Counted from the stretch's first letter, positions 44,155 through 53,677 are shown. The stretch: 64,000 nucleotides of DNA from Micromonospora sp. MH99 (GCF_021442385.1 NZ_MUZA01000008.1:89424-153423); one strand, 5' to 3'. Notes: a model not told the origin generated them from the sequence alone. A program made the numbers and translations.

Positions 44155-44603
44155 CCGCGCCGGCGGATGGCAAGAGCCCGATCGAGGTCCTGCTCGTGGA
44201 GGACGATCCGGGCGACGTGTTGATGACCCAGGAGGCGTTCGAGGAGCACAAGCTGCGCAACCGGCTGACCGTCGTCTCCGACGGCGCCGAGGCGCTCGCC
44301 TACCTGCGCCGGGAGGGGCAGTACGCCGACGCGGTGGCGCCCGACCTGATCCTGCTCGACCTCAACCTGCCCCGCCGCGACGGCCGGGAGGTGCTTGAGG
44401 AGATCAAGAAGGACGACGAGCTGCGCCGGATCCCGGTGGTCGTGCTCACCACCTCCCAGGCCGACGAGGACATCCTGCGCAGTTACCAGCTGCACGCCAA
44501 CGCCTACGTGACCAAGCCGGTGGACTTCGAGCGCTTCATCTCCGTGGTCCGGCAGATCGACGAGTTCTTCGTCAGCGTGGTCAAGCTGCCGCCTCGTGGC
44601 TGA
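44151..44603 (+). CDS. Rcp1-like single-domain response regulator
   Basis: The 150-residue protein is a receiver only: [20 protein letters not shown], phospho-Asp70 in [23 protein letters not shown] and [13 protein letters not shown]. The extended beta4-alpha4 and the C-terminal tail are typical of Rcp1-type receivers that serve Cph1-like kinases. Its ATG overlaps the kinase stop as ATGA, and it overlaps the next gene by 8 nt. With no output domain it acts by protein contact, possibly as a phosphate sink or on the receiver-phosphatase. Confidence 0.92.
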
Positions 44604-45405
44604 CACCCTGCTCGACGACGTCGGTGACCTGCTCGTGGAGGCCGCCGACCAGGTCGTGCTGCCGCTGTTCCGCAAGCTCGACGACGCCGACGTGTCGGAG
44701 AAGGCGCCCGGCGAGGTGGTCACCGTCGCCGACCGTCGCGCCGAAGAGTTGATCTCCGCTGGGCTGCGCAGGCTGCGGCCGGGCTCGACTGTCGTGGGTG
44801 AGGAGGGCGTCGCCGACGATCCGGGGCTGCTGCGGCACCTGCGCGACAGCGGGGACGTGTGGCTGGTCGACCCGGTCGACGGCACCGCCAACTTCGCCGC
44901 CGGCCGCAGGCCGTTCGCCCTGATGGTGGCCCTGCTGACCGACGGCCGCCCGACCGCCGGGTGGATTCTCGACCCGCTGGCCGGGACGCTGGCCGCCGGT
45001 CGGGTCGACGAGGGCACCCTGCTCAACGGCCAGCCGGTCGACGCCGCCGACGCGGTGCCGCCACTGGGCGAGCTGCGCGGCGCGGCGATGACGCGGTTCC
45101 TGCCGGCGGAGGCCCGCGACCGGGTCCGCGCCGGCGGTCGGCGGCTCGGCGAGCTGCTGCCCGGCCAGCACTGTGCCGGCCGGGAATACCTGGACATCCT
45201 CACCGGCGAGCAGCAGTTCACCCTCTTCTGGCGCACCCTGCCGTGGGACCACGCGCCGGGCGTCCTGCTGGTCCGCGCCGCGGGTGGTGTGGCCCGCCGG
45301 TTCGACGGCGTCGACTACCACCCGGCCGACGAGGGCCGAGGGCTGCTCGTCGCTGCCAACGAACAGGTCTGGACCGAGGTGCACGACGCCCTGCTCGGCT
45401 CCTGA
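44596..45405 (+). CDS. Inositol monophosphatase family protein
   Basis: The 269-residue protein (GTG start 44596, overlapping the receiver gene) has the metal-binding IMPase motifs: [21 protein letters not shown] and the DPVDGT core in [18 protein letters not shown] final [15 protein letters not shown] contains the third Asp ligand. By family it hydrolyses a phosphomonoester such as inositol phosphate, with Mg. Placement as the fourth coupled gene of a signalling operon is unusual and may tie a small-molecule phosphatase to that pathway. Confidence 0.9.
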   Translation: MADTLLDDVGDLLVEAADQVVLPLFRKLDDADVSEKAPGEVVTVADRRAEELISAGLRRLRPGSTVVGEEGVADDPGLLRHLRDSGDVWLVDPVDGTANFAAGRRPFALMVALLTDGRPTAGWILDPLAGTLAAGRVDEGTLLNGQPVDAADAVPPLGELRGAAMTRFLPAEARDRVRAGGRRLGELLPGQHCAGREYLDILTGEQQFTLFWRTLPWDHAPGVLLVRAAGGVARRFDGVDYHPADEGRGLLVAANEQVWTEVHDALLGS

Positions 45406-45595
45406 TCCGCCCTGCGCTACGAGGGCAGCACGCTGCGTCGACACTGTGGCCGGCGGGCGGTCACGGGGCTGGTCACCGGCGCGCGTTCCGGTATCGTGAC
45501 CGGCGGTCTCCGCCAGCAGGCCGCCGACCGGCGCCGGCGGGGACGCCGCCGCGCAGAGTTCACCGGGGGCCGGCGGTCGACGGAAGGACGCTGTC

Positions 45596-46609
45596 GTGCC
45601 CAGGACCAGGCTCAGTCAGCGGCGCGTTCGCCGCGTACTGCTCCCTCTGCTCGCCGCCGTGGCGCTGGTGCTCGCGGGCGGGTTGCCCGCGTACGCGGAG
45701 CCCGGTGAGGGCGGCACCAAGAAGTTGCAGGACGCGCTGGAGTTGACCGCCAAGGGCCACATCGAGGCCAAGGCCAAGCTGGACAACTCCAAGCGCCGCC
45801 AGACGGCGTTGACCGGCGAGTTGAAGGCCGTCGAGGTTCGGCTGGTCGGGCTCACCGCCCAGGTCGGCGAGGTGGCCGCGCAGTCGTACCGGGCGGGTCG
45901 GCTCACCCCGACGGCGATGCTGCTCAACACCGCCACGCCGCAGGCGTTCCTGCAACGCGCCGCCGACCTCGACCTGATGGCCCAGCGGGACAGCAAGCGG
46001 CTGCGTGATCTCACCGAGGCGAAGCAGCAGGCCCAGCAGGCCAAGATCGCCATCGACACCGAGGTCCGCGAGCAGCAGAAGCAGCTCGCCGTGATGGCGA
46101 AGAAGAAGAAGGAGGCCGAGGCGGCTCTCGCCGAGGTCAGCTCGGGCAGCAGCAACGGTTTCAGCGGCGGCAGCTCCACGTCCGCGAAGCCCGCGCCGCG
46201 CAACTCCGACGGGTCCTGGCCGTCGGAGTCCTGCTCGGTGAAGGACCCGACGACCTCGGGTTGCATCACCCCGCGCACCCTCAACGCCCTGAAGCAGACC
46301 CAGGCCGCCGGCTACAAGCGGTACGTCTCCTGCAAGCGTGAGGGCGGCGGCGGCGAACACCCGAAGGGGCGGGCCTGCGACTTCTCGGCCGCCGCGGGCG
46401 GCTTCGAGGACAAGAACGCGACAGGCGGCGACAAGGCGTACGGGGACAGCCTGGCCGCCTGGCACGTGCGCAACGCCGACCGACTGGGTGTGCTCTACGT
46501 GATCTGGTACCGGCAGATCTGGCATCCGGGCACCGGGTGGCGGTCGTACAGCGGCAGCGGCAGCCCGGCCGCCAGCCACACGAACCATGTTCATCTCTCG
46601 ATGTACTGA
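45596..46609 (+). CDS. Secreted coiled-coil protein with LAS-peptidase-like C-terminus
   Basis: The 337-residue protein (GTG 45596, with GGAAGGAC upstream) has a signal peptide ending GLPAYA. A long coiled coil follows (about 40-185; KLDNSKRRQTALTGELKAVE, KQQAQQAKIAIDTEVREQQK), then a Ser/Gly linker. The C-terminal domain has EHPKGRACDFSAA and NHVHLSMY. The H...D...HxH spacing resembles the zinc site of M15/LAS peptidases, as in the ARB_07466-like C-terminal domain. It is likely a cell-wall-associated protein; peptidase activity is not proven. Confidence 0.82.
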   Translation: MPRTRLSQRRVRRVLLPLLAAVALVLAGGLPAYAEPGEGGTKKLQDALELTAKGHIEAKAKLDNSKRRQTALTGELKAVEVRLVGLTAQVGEVAAQSYRAGRLTPTAMLLNTATPQAFLQRAADLDLMAQRDSKRLRDLTEAKQQAQQAKIAIDTEVREQQKQLAVMAKKKKEAEAALAEVSSGSSNGFSGGSSTSAKPAPRNSDGSWPSESCSVKDPTTSGCITPRTLNALKQTQAAGYKRYVSCKREGGGGEHPKGRACDFSAAAGGFEDKNATGGDKAYGDSLAAWHVRNADRLGVLYVIWYRQIWHPGTGWRSYSGSGSPAASHTNHVHLSMY

Positions 46610-46645
46610 CCCGGGACGCCCGCTTCGCTGCGTACCATCGCGACG

Positions 46646-48208
46646 ATGAGCTCCCCATCGTCCGACGTCGCGACCACGCCGGTTTCCTCGGACCCGTCCG
46701 TGCCGGTCACCGGCCGGGCGCTGCCGGGTGGCCTGGCCGCCTTCCTGGTCTTCTTCGCAAGCGGCGCCGTTCTGGTGCTCGAGACTGTCGCGCTGCGACT
46801 GGTCGGCCCGTACGTCGGGGTGACCCTCCAGGTGACCAGCTCGGTCATCGGCATCGCGCTGGCCGCGATCGCGTACGGGGCGTGGGCCGGCGGCTGGCTC
46901 GCCGACCGGCGTGACCCGCGCGGCCTGCTGGCGCCCGCGCTGGTGCTGGCCGGCATCGCCACCGCCGTGACCCTGCCCGTGGTCCGCTACGCCGGGGAGG
47001 TCCTGCGGGGCGGGGCGGCCAGCGCCATCCTGCTGCTGGTGGCGCTCGCCGTGTTCGTGCCGGCGGCGCTGTTGGCCGCGGTCACCCCGCTGGTGGTCAA
47101 GCTCCAACTCGCCGACCTGCGTCGTACCGGTCAGGTGGTCGGCCGGCTGTCCGGCATCGGCACCCTGGGCGGCATCACCGCCACCCTGCTCACCGGGTTC
47201 GTGCTGGTCGCCGCCCTGCCCAGCACCGTCATCCTGCTGTCGCTGGCCGTGGCGCTCGGGCTGGCCGGCATCGGCCTGGGGTGGTATCTGCGGCGGCAGG
47301 CGGGCACCGACCTGCCCGGTCCGGCCCGTACCCGGGCCGCGCTGGCCGTGCTCGGCCTGCTCGGGGCGGGACTGTCCACCGTCGCGCCGAACCCGTGCGA
47401 CATCGAGACCGCGTACCACTGCGCCCGGGTCACCACTGACCCGCACCGGCCCAGCGGCCGGACGCTGCTGCTCAACTCGGCCCAGCACTCGTACGTCGAC
47501 CTGGCCGACCCGAAGCACCTGGAGTACGCGTACACCAAGTGGATCGGCGCGGTCGCCGACGTGGTCGCGCCGGCCGGGCAGCGGTTGGACGCGCTGCACC
47601 TGGGCGGCGGCGGGTTCACCGTGCCGACGTACCTGAGCGCCACCCGGCCGGGCACCGACAACGTGGTGTTCGAGATCGACGGCGGGCTCGTCGAGCTGGG
47701 CGAGCGGGAACTGGGCGTACGCCCGGGGCCGGGCCTGCGGACGGTGGTGGGCGACGCCCGGATGCTTGTCGCCGGCGAACCGGCGGACAGCCGCGACCTG
47801 GTCGTCGGCGACGCGTTCGGCCACCTGGTGGTGCCCTGGCACCTGTCGACCCGGGAGATGGCCGCCGAGATCCGGCGGGTGACCCGCCCCGGCGGCGTGT
47901 ACGTGCAGAACGTCATCGACTACCCGCCACTGCGGTTCATCCGCGCCGAACTGGCCACGGTGGCCGCCGAGTTCACGCACGTCGCGTTGATCGCCCCGCC
48001 GGAGGCGCTCGCCGAGGAGCGGGGCAGCAACTTCCTCATCGTCGGCTCCGACGCGCCGCTGCCGCTGGCCGCCGTCCGCGCCCGCCTCGACGAGGTCGAC
48101 CCGAGCGTCAGCCTGCTCTCCGGCGCGGACCTCACGGATTTCGTCGGCGGGGCGATGGTGCTGACCGACGACTACGCCCCGGTGGACCAACTGCTGGCGA
48201 CCGCCTGA
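46646..48208 (+). CDS. Membrane-fused spermidine-synthase-like protein
   Basis: The 520-residue protein has six or seven membrane helices in its first half (LAAFLVFFASGAVLVLETVA, ILLLVALAVFVPAALLAAVT). A spermidine-synthase-like Rossmann domain follows: LDALHLGGGGFTVPTYLSAT, NVVFEIDGGLVELGE, VVGDARMLV and LVVGDAFGHLVVPWHLSTRE. This fused MFS/spermidine synthase arrangement is widespread in bacteria. Aminopropyl transfer is presumed by homology but unproven for the fused form. No decarboxylase or agmatinase gene is adjacent. Confidence 0.87.
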   Translation: MSSPSSDVATTPVSSDPSVPVTGRALPGGLAAFLVFFASGAVLVLETVALRLVGPYVGVTLQVTSSVIGIALAAIAYGAWAGGWLADRRDPRGLLAPALVLAGIATAVTLPVVRYAGEVLRGGAASAILLLVALAVFVPAALLAAVTPLVVKLQLADLRRTGQVVGRLSGIGTLGGITATLLTGFVLVAALPSTVILLSLAVALGLAGIGLGWYLRRQAGTDLPGPARTRAALAVLGLLGAGLSTVAPNPCDIETAYHCARVTTDPHRPSGRTLLLNSAQHSYVDLADPKHLEYAYTKWIGAVADVVAPAGQRLDALHLGGGGFTVPTYLSATRPGTDNVVFEIDGGLVELGERELGVRPGPGLRTVVGDARMLVAGEPADSRDLVVGDAFGHLVVPWHLSTREMAAEIRRVTRPGGVYVQNVIDYPPLRFIRAELATVAAEFTHVALIAPPEALAEERGSNFLIVGSDAPLPLAAVRARLDEVDPSVSLLSGADLTDFVGGAMVLTDDYAPVDQLLATA

Positions 48209-48279
48209 ACGGGTGATATTCCTGACCGATTCCGATCCTTCAGGTGTAGCCCGTTCTCCTGCGGGCAACAACGGCCACC

Positions 48280-49923
48280 ATGGGCGGTGGGGACCGGAAC
48301 GGTGCGCAACTCCTCGATGAGCGGTACCGGCTCATCGAGCAGCTCGGCGCGGGCGGCATGTCCGTGGTCTGGCGCGGTTACGACGAAGTGCTGGGCCGCC
48401 AGGTCGCGGTGAAGGTGCTGGCCTCGCGGCTGGCCAGCGACCGGGCCTTCCGGCACCGGATCCGCGTCGAGGCGCAGGCCGCCGCGCGGCTCTGCCACCC
48501 CAACATCACCAACGTGTACGACTACGGCGAGTCCCACCAGGTCGGCCTCACCGTGCCGTACGTGGTTATGGAGCTTGTCGACGGCGGTTCGCTGGCCGGC
48601 CGACTGGGCCGGGAGATGCGGCTGCCGTGGCGGGAGGCGGTGACCATCGGCGCGGAGGTCAGCTCGGCGCTGGCCACCGCGCACGCTCGTGGGGTCGTGC
48701 ACCGCGACGTCACCCCGGGCAACGTCATGCTCACCTCGACCGGGGTGAAGGTGGTCGACTTCGGTATCTCCGCGCTGGTCGGGGAGAGCGAGAAGGGGCC
48801 GGACGGCGCGCTGCTCGGCACGCCCGCCTACCTCGCGCCGGAGCGGCTGGACAACGGCCAGGTCTCCCCGGCCACCGACGTGTACGCCGTGGGGCTGCTG
48901 CTCTACCGGATGCTCACCGGCCGGCTGCCGTGGGAGGCGAACACGACCACGCAGATGCTGCGTGCGCACATGTACAGCGACCCGGACCCGATGCCGGCGG
49001 TGCCCGGGCTGCCCGACGCGGTGACCGACCTGGTGCGGCGCTGCCTGGCCAAGCGCCCCGCCGACCGGCCGAGCACCGCCGAGCTGGCCCGCACCCTGGC
49101 CGAGGCGGCCGGCATGCTGGCGGCGGTGCCGGTGTCGCCGGCCGGCGGTCCGCTGGATCCCGCCGCGCTGGCCAACGCCGGCACCACGATCCTGCCCTGG
49201 TCGGCCGAGACGGACGCGCTTCCGCTGTCGCGTACCCGGCGCAGCCGCGACCGACGGGTGAGCCGGCGGCGGCGGGTGGAGGCCGGGGTGGCAGCCGTCG
49301 GGCTCATCGCGGTCACCGGGGCGATGTGGGGGTTCACCTCCCGCAGCCCGGCCAGCGGCGAGGACCGGCCCACCACCGAGGCGCGGATGGGCCTGCCCGA
49401 GCCGGCGCCCTGCGAGGTGGCGTACGCGCTGCGCACCGACTCCGGCAAGGACTTCACCGCCGAGCTGACCCTGACCAACACCGGTGACCACGAGCTGCGG
49501 GACTGGACGATGAACTTCACGTTCCCCGGGCAGCAGACGGTGACGAAGGCGGAGCCCGCCCCGGTGCAGCAGCAGGGCGGCACCGTGCAGATCCGACCCG
49601 CGGCACAGCGGACGACCCTGGCGCCGGGCGCGGCCGAGAAGCTCACCCTCGCCGGGACGTACAGCGGGGCCAACCCGCTGCCGGTGGAGTTCCGGCTCGG
49701 TGACGCCACCTGCGGCGTACGCGTCTCCGGGGTGGCCGGGACGACCCCGTCCACGGCCCCGCCGGCCAAGCCGGCCCCGACGAAGGCGCCGACCAAGAAG
49801 ACGACGAAGACCACCACGAAGGTCGCTCCCAAGGCGCCGGCGCCGAAGGCACCGGAGAAGGAGAAGGCGAAGGCACCGAAGCCCGCGACCGCGAAGGGGC
49901 CGGGTGGTCCGGGAAAAGGGTGA
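48280..49923 (+). CDS. Ser/Thr protein kinase with extracellular CBM2-like domain
   Basis: The 547-residue protein has a Hanks kinase domain (16-275): P-loop LGAGGMSVVWRG, Lys45 in VAVKVL, catalytic loop HRDVTPGNVML (141-151), DFG 160-162, GTPAYLAPERL and an RPADRPS end. In the loop the usual Lys after HRD-x is Thr145. A basic juxtamembrane region and one helix (about 334-352) lead to an extracellular domain at 378-483. This matches CBM2: Cys378 and Cys478 as the disulfide pair, FTAELTLTNTGDHEL, WTMNFTFPGQQTVT and PLPVEFRLGDATC. Several cellulose-binding Trp positions are lost. A Lys/Thr/Pro tail follows. PASTA domains are absent. Confidence 0.9.
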   Translation: MGGGDRNGAQLLDERYRLIEQLGAGGMSVVWRGYDEVLGRQVAVKVLASRLASDRAFRHRIRVEAQAAARLCHPNITNVYDYGESHQVGLTVPYVVMELVDGGSLAGRLGREMRLPWREAVTIGAEVSSALATAHARGVVHRDVTPGNVMLTSTGVKVVDFGISALVGESEKGPDGALLGTPAYLAPERLDNGQVSPATDVYAVGLLLYRMLTGRLPWEANTTTQMLRAHMYSDPDPMPAVPGLPDAVTDLVRRCLAKRPADRPSTAELARTLAEAAGMLAAVPVSPAGGPLDPAALANAGTTILPWSAETDALPLSRTRRSRDRRVSRRRRVEAGVAAVGLIAVTGAMWGFTSRSPASGEDRPTTEARMGLPEPAPCEVAYALRTDSGKDFTAELTLTNTGDHELRDWTMNFTFPGQQTVTKAEPAPVQQQGGTVQIRPAAQRTTLAPGAAEKLTLAGTYSGANPLPVEFRLGDATCGVRVSGVAGTTPSTAPPAKPAPTKAPTKKTTKTTTKVAPKAPAPKAPEKEKAKAPKPATAKGPGGPGKG

Positions 49924-49962
49924 AGGTGCCTGAGGGGCACGCTCGCCACCCGAGGTGAGGCG

Positions 49963-50631
49963 TCAGCGTCGCCCCGCGAACCGCTGCACCTGGTCGATCC
50001 CGCCCTCCACGACCAGCACCCCGCCCTGCGGCAGTTCGGTGTCGTCCGAGGCGTACCGGAAGCGTTCACCCGGCACCTTCGCGCCGATCACCCGGACCCC
50101 GTAGCGCTCCTCCGGGCGCAGGTCGAGCAGGGTGCGACCGGCCAGCGACTGCGGCACGCGGACGGTGGCGATCGCGAAGTCGTCGTCGAACTCGATGAAG
50201 TCGAGCAGCCGGCTGACGATCAGATGCGCCACCCGGTCCCCGGTCTCCGCCTCCGGAAAGATCACGTGGTGCGCGCCCACCGACGACAGGATCTTGGCGT
50301 GCTTCTGCGAGGTGGCGCGGGCCCAGATCTGCGGCAGACCCAGCTCGACCAGCGCCAGCACGGTGAGCACGCTCGCCTCCACCGAGGCCCCGATGGCCAC
50401 CACGGCCCGGTCGAAGCTGGTGACGCCGAGCTGCCGCAGGGCGCCATCCTCGGTCGCGTCCGCCTGGACCACCCGGTCAAGTTGGGTCGAGAAGCGCTGC
50501 ACCTGATCCGGGTCGCGGTCGATGGCCAGCACCTCACGGTCCATCCGGGTGAGAGCGCCGGCCAGGTGGCACCCGAACCGGCCCAGCCCGATCACCACGA
50601 TGCCGCTGCCGTCCGATCGTCTCGCCGACAC
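49963..50631 (-). CDS. TrkA/KtrA-type potassium channel regulatory subunit
   Basis: The 222-residue protein (GTG 50631 with AAGGAGGG upstream) has an RCK_N Rossmann fold (IVVIGLGRFGCHLAGALTRM, LAIDRDPDQVQRF, VVQADATEDGALRQLG) that binds nucleotide. An RCK_C domain (about 140-222; RVPQSLAGRTLLDLRPEERY) follows. It starts 17 bp after the TrkH gene stop, on the same strand. As a cytoplasmic ring it gates the TrkH-type transporter. Confidence 0.92.
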   Translation of the reverse strand: MSARRSDGSGIVVIGLGRFGCHLAGALTRMDREVLAIDRDPDQVQRFSTQLDRVVQADATEDGALRQLGVTSFDRAVVAIGASVEASVLTVLALVELGLPQIWARATSQKHAKILSSVGAHHVIFPEAETGDRVAHLIVSRLLDFIEFDDDFAIATVRVPQSLAGRTLLDLRPEERYGVRVIGAKVPGERFRYASDDTELPQGGVLVVEGGIDQVQRFAGRR

Positions 50632-50648
50632 CTCGACCCTCCTTCTCG

Positions 50649-51983
50649 TCAGCCGACAATTGGTTGTTCCTGGGGATAGCGGTAGAGCCTGCGGCGGGTG
50701 TTCAGCGCGATCGCCGACCCGAGGGTGAGCGGCCCGACCCGGCCGATGAACATCAGCACCGTCAACACCACCTGGCCGCTGGCCGGCAGCTCGCTGGCCA
50801 GGCCGATGGTCAGCCCGGTGGTGCTGAACGCGGAGGTGACCTCGAACAGGGCGGCGATGAACCGCACGCCCTCGGTGAGCAGCAACAGCAGCATCGTTCC
50901 GGCAGTGACCAGCGCGACGCTGATCAGGGCCACGGTGACGGCCTGCCGCTGACTCGCGGTGGCCACCCGGCGGTGCCCGACCATCACGTCGGGCTCGCCG
51001 CGCAGCTCCGCCCAGATGGTGAACGCCAGCAGGAAGAACGTGGACACCTTGATGCCACCGGCCGTGCTGGCGCTGCCGCCGCCGATGAACATCAACACGA
51101 TCAGCAGCGGGTAACTCTCCTCCTGCAGGTCCTGGATGTTCAGCACGCTGAAACCACCGGTGCGGCTCAACGCGATCTGGGTGAACGACGCGAGCACCTT
51201 GCCCTCGGCGTCGTACAGGCCGATGGTGCTGACGTTGGTCCACTCGGCGGCGAGCAGGCCGGCGAAGCCGAGCAGCAGCAGTGCCACGCTGCCCCAGATG
51301 GTCAGCTTGGTGGCCACCGCCCAACGCGCCGGCCGGCGCCACTCGCGTACGGCCTCGAACAGGGCCGGGAACCCGAGCCCGCCGACGATGGCACCGAACG
51401 CCAGCGGCAGCGACACCCACGGATCGCGGTCGAACGCCAGCAGCCCGTCCGAGTAGAGCGCGAATCCGCCGTTGTTGAACGCCTGGATGGCATGGAACAC
51501 GCCGGACCAGAGGGCCCGACCGGGTGTGTAGTCGTACGCCCACCAGAGCCGGCCGGCGACCAGCGCGGTCATCACCGCCTCACACGCGAAGACGGTCACC
51601 GCGATCCGGCGCAGCAGCCGGGCCACGTCACCGACCCCGAACTCCGCCGTCTCGGCCTGCACCAGCAGCCGGTTGCGCAGCCCGAGCTGGCGCGAGACGA
51701 CGAGGATGACAAGCGCCGCGACGGTGAGGATGCCCAGGCCGCCGAGCTGGGTGAGCAGGGTGATCACCACCAGACCCCCGCCGGACCAGTAGTTGGGGGT
51801 GTCGGTGACGGCCATGCCGGTGACGGACACCGCCGAGGTGGCGGTGAACAGGGCGGTGACCAGGGGCGGACGTTGGTGCTGGACTGTCGACCAGCGCGTC
51901 AGCAGCAGCGCGGTGCCGAGCAGGATCGGCACCAGGAACCCCAGCGGCACCAGCCGCACGGGGTTGCGGAGTAACCGGCGCAC
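50649..51983 (-). CDS. TrkH/KtrB-type potassium transporter
   Basis: The 444-residue membrane protein (GTG 51983 with AAGGAAG upstream) contains the four selectivity-filter repeats of the Trk/Ktr family: TATSAVSVTGMAV, FNNGGFAL, LSRTGGFSV and SAFSTTGLTIG. The intramembrane-gate-like GGGSASTAGGIKV is also present. With the RCK protein downstream it forms a K+ uptake system. The start was chosen over longer frames because upstream residues are hydrophilic and lack a ribosome site. Confidence 0.93.
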   Translation of the reverse strand: MRRLLRNPVRLVPLGFLVPILLGTALLLTRWSTVQHQRPPLVTALFTATSAVSVTGMAVTDTPNYWSGGGLVVITLLTQLGGLGILTVAALVILVVSRQLGLRNRLLVQAETAEFGVGDVARLLRRIAVTVFACEAVMTALVAGRLWWAYDYTPGRALWSGVFHAIQAFNNGGFALYSDGLLAFDRDPWVSLPLAFGAIVGGLGFPALFEAVREWRRPARWAVATKLTIWGSVALLLLGFAGLLAAEWTNVSTIGLYDAEGKVLASFTQIALSRTGGFSVLNIQDLQEESYPLLIVLMFIGGGSASTAGGIKVSTFFLLAFTIWAELRGEPDVMVGHRRVATASQRQAVTVALISVALVTAGTMLLLLLTEGVRFIAALFEVTSAFSTTGLTIGLASELPASGQVVLTVLMFIGRVGPLTLGSAIALNTRRRLYRYPQEQPIVG

Positions 51984-52125
51984 CAGACAATCTTCCTTTT
52001 CCGGATGACCGCCCGAGTGGGAACGCCCATTCCGGAGATTCACCTGCCGGCCAGTCATCGACCAACTCCCGGTCAATCGCGGGCGGTCTGCTGTCTGCGA
52101 CAACCCTCGATGACAGGAGACGGCG

Positions 52126-53238
52126 TTGCGACGTACCCTCTCGATCTTCGGCGTGGCCGGCGCGCTGCTCGCCGCCGCCGTGGCCGTTCCCACCATGGCC
52201 GCCGCCGACCCCTCGACCGGAGCGGACCGCGCCCGAGGCACCGACCGGCCGATCGTCATCGGTCACCGGGGCGCCAGCGGCTACCGGCCGGAGCACACCC
52301 TGGAGGCGTACCGGCTGGCGATCCGGACGGGCGCCGACTACGTCGAGCCGGACCTGGTGTCCACCTCCGACGGTGTCCTGGTCGCCCGGCACGAGAACGA
52401 GATCTCCGGCACCACCGACGTGTCGACGCACCCGGAGTTCGCCGCCCGCAAGGCGACGAAGACCATCGACGGTGTCGCCGTGACCGGCTGGTTCACCGAG
52501 GACTTCACCCTGGCCGAGCTCAAGACGCTGCGGGCCAAGGAGCGGCTGCCGCAGGTCCGCGTGGCGAACACCGCCTTCGACGGCCGCTTCGAGGTGCCCA
52601 CCCTCCAGGAGGTCATCGACCTCGCTCGCACCGAGGGGCGGGCACGGGGCCGCACCATCGGCATCTACCCGGAGACCAAGCACCCGAGCTACTTCACGTC
52701 GATCGGCCTGCCGCTGGAGGAGCCGCTGCTCGCGGTGCTGCGGCGGAACAAGCTGGACCGGAAGAACTCGCCGGTCTTCATCCAGTCGTTCGAGACGGCC
52801 AACCTGCGCCGGCTGAGCCGGATGACCGACGTGAAGCTCGTCCAGCTGCTCGACGCGACAGGCCGCCCGTACGACTTCACCGTCGCCGGCGACACCCGCA
52901 GCTACCAGGACCTCGCCACGGCGGCCGGCCTGAAGTGGATTGCCGGCTACGCCGACGGCATCGGGGCGAACAAGAATTTGATCGTGCCCCGCGACGCCGC
53001 CGGCAAGCTGCTCGCCCCGACGAACGTGGTACGCGACGCGCACCGCGAGCGGCTGCTCGTGCACGCGTGGACGTTCCGCGCGGAGAACCAGTTCCTTCCC
53101 GTGGACTTCCGGATCGGCACCGACCCGAACGCGCGCGGCGACATCACGTCCGAGTACGAACTCTTCCTCGGCCTGGGTCTGGACGGCGTGTTCAGCGACC
53201 ACCCGGACACCGCCGTCGCCGCCCGCGCCGGCCTCTGA
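52126..53238 (+). CDS. glpQ: Secreted glycerophosphodiester phosphodiesterase
   Basis: The 370-residue protein starts at TTG 52126 with AGGAGA six nt upstream. A signal peptide (about 1-27) ends AAADP. The GDPD catalytic residues are intact: IGHRGASGYRPEHT (His47, Arg48), YVEPDLV (Glu74, Asp76) and RHENEI (His89), then IYPETKHP and GVFSDHP. By family it cleaves glycerophosphodiesters to glycerol-3-phosphate and alcohol, with Ca. Export suggests phosphate or glycerol scavenging, perhaps alongside the secreted phospholipase of this window. Confidence 0.93.
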   Translation: MRRTLSIFGVAGALLAAAVAVPTMAAADPSTGADRARGTDRPIVIGHRGASGYRPEHTLEAYRLAIRTGADYVEPDLVSTSDGVLVARHENEISGTTDVSTHPEFAARKATKTIDGVAVTGWFTEDFTLAELKTLRAKERLPQVRVANTAFDGRFEVPTLQEVIDLARTEGRARGRTIGIYPETKHPSYFTSIGLPLEEPLLAVLRRNKLDRKNSPVFIQSFETANLRRLSRMTDVKLVQLLDATGRPYDFTVAGDTRSYQDLATAAGLKWIAGYADGIGANKNLIVPRDAAGKLLAPTNVVRDAHRERLLVHAWTFRAENQFLPVDFRIGTDPNARGDITSEYELFLGLGLDGVFSDHPDTAVAARAGL

Positions 53239-53266
53239 CCCAGTCCGAGCCGCGAGACCACCCGCA

Positions 53267-53341
53267 AGATCGTGCTCGATCCAGGAAGTAGTGGCCTCGC
53301 CGCGCCCCGGAGGCCACTACATCCACGATCGAGCACGATCT
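53267..53341. repeat. Nested long hairpin, probable terminator/repeat
   Basis: The outer stem AGATCGTGCTCGAT (53267-53280) pairs with 53328-53341. After a 7-nt bulge on each side, GTAGTGGCCTC (53288-53298) pairs with 53310-53320. It may end the GDPD transcript, though the size and bipartite stem suggest a dispersed palindromic element. Confidence 0.8.
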
Positions 53342-53361
53342 CGACGGGGCGAAGCGCGGCA

Positions 53362-53428
53362 CGAGACGGCAACATCAGGGAAATTGCTGTCTCGGGGCCG
53401 GCGGAGGCAGCAACATCAGGGAAGTTGC
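53362..53428. repeat. Two related GCAACATCAGGGAA hairpins
   Basis: GCAACATCAGGGAA followed by aTTGC (53369-53387) or gTTGC (53410-53428) occurs twice, 41 bp apart. The first copy has an extended stem, CGAGAC...GTCTCG (53362-53394). Each can form a small hairpin with an identical loop sequence. Confidence 0.8.
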
Positions 53429-53677
53429 GACGATCTTCGCCTGCTCGACCATCGAGGGGCGGCGGGTCGGCGGCGGTGCCCGCAGCCGGCGGACCACGGC
53501 GGCCTGCGGCTGACGGCGGATGGCGGATAGCGGATGGCTCAGGGCGACACACCCGTCGATCCATTTGCGGCGCTTACGGCCATCGGGAGGCCGGCGCGGA
53601 GGGTGGTAGTGCGGTCCGCTGTTACCCCGGGCCACCCCCTTCCGGTTACTTGTGTGTTTCCGCCACATAGCCCGTGG

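Noticed and set aside
53272..53670. Short frames in the gap before the liv-type operon
   Set aside because: They span the palindromes, have no protein-like features and disagree in strand.
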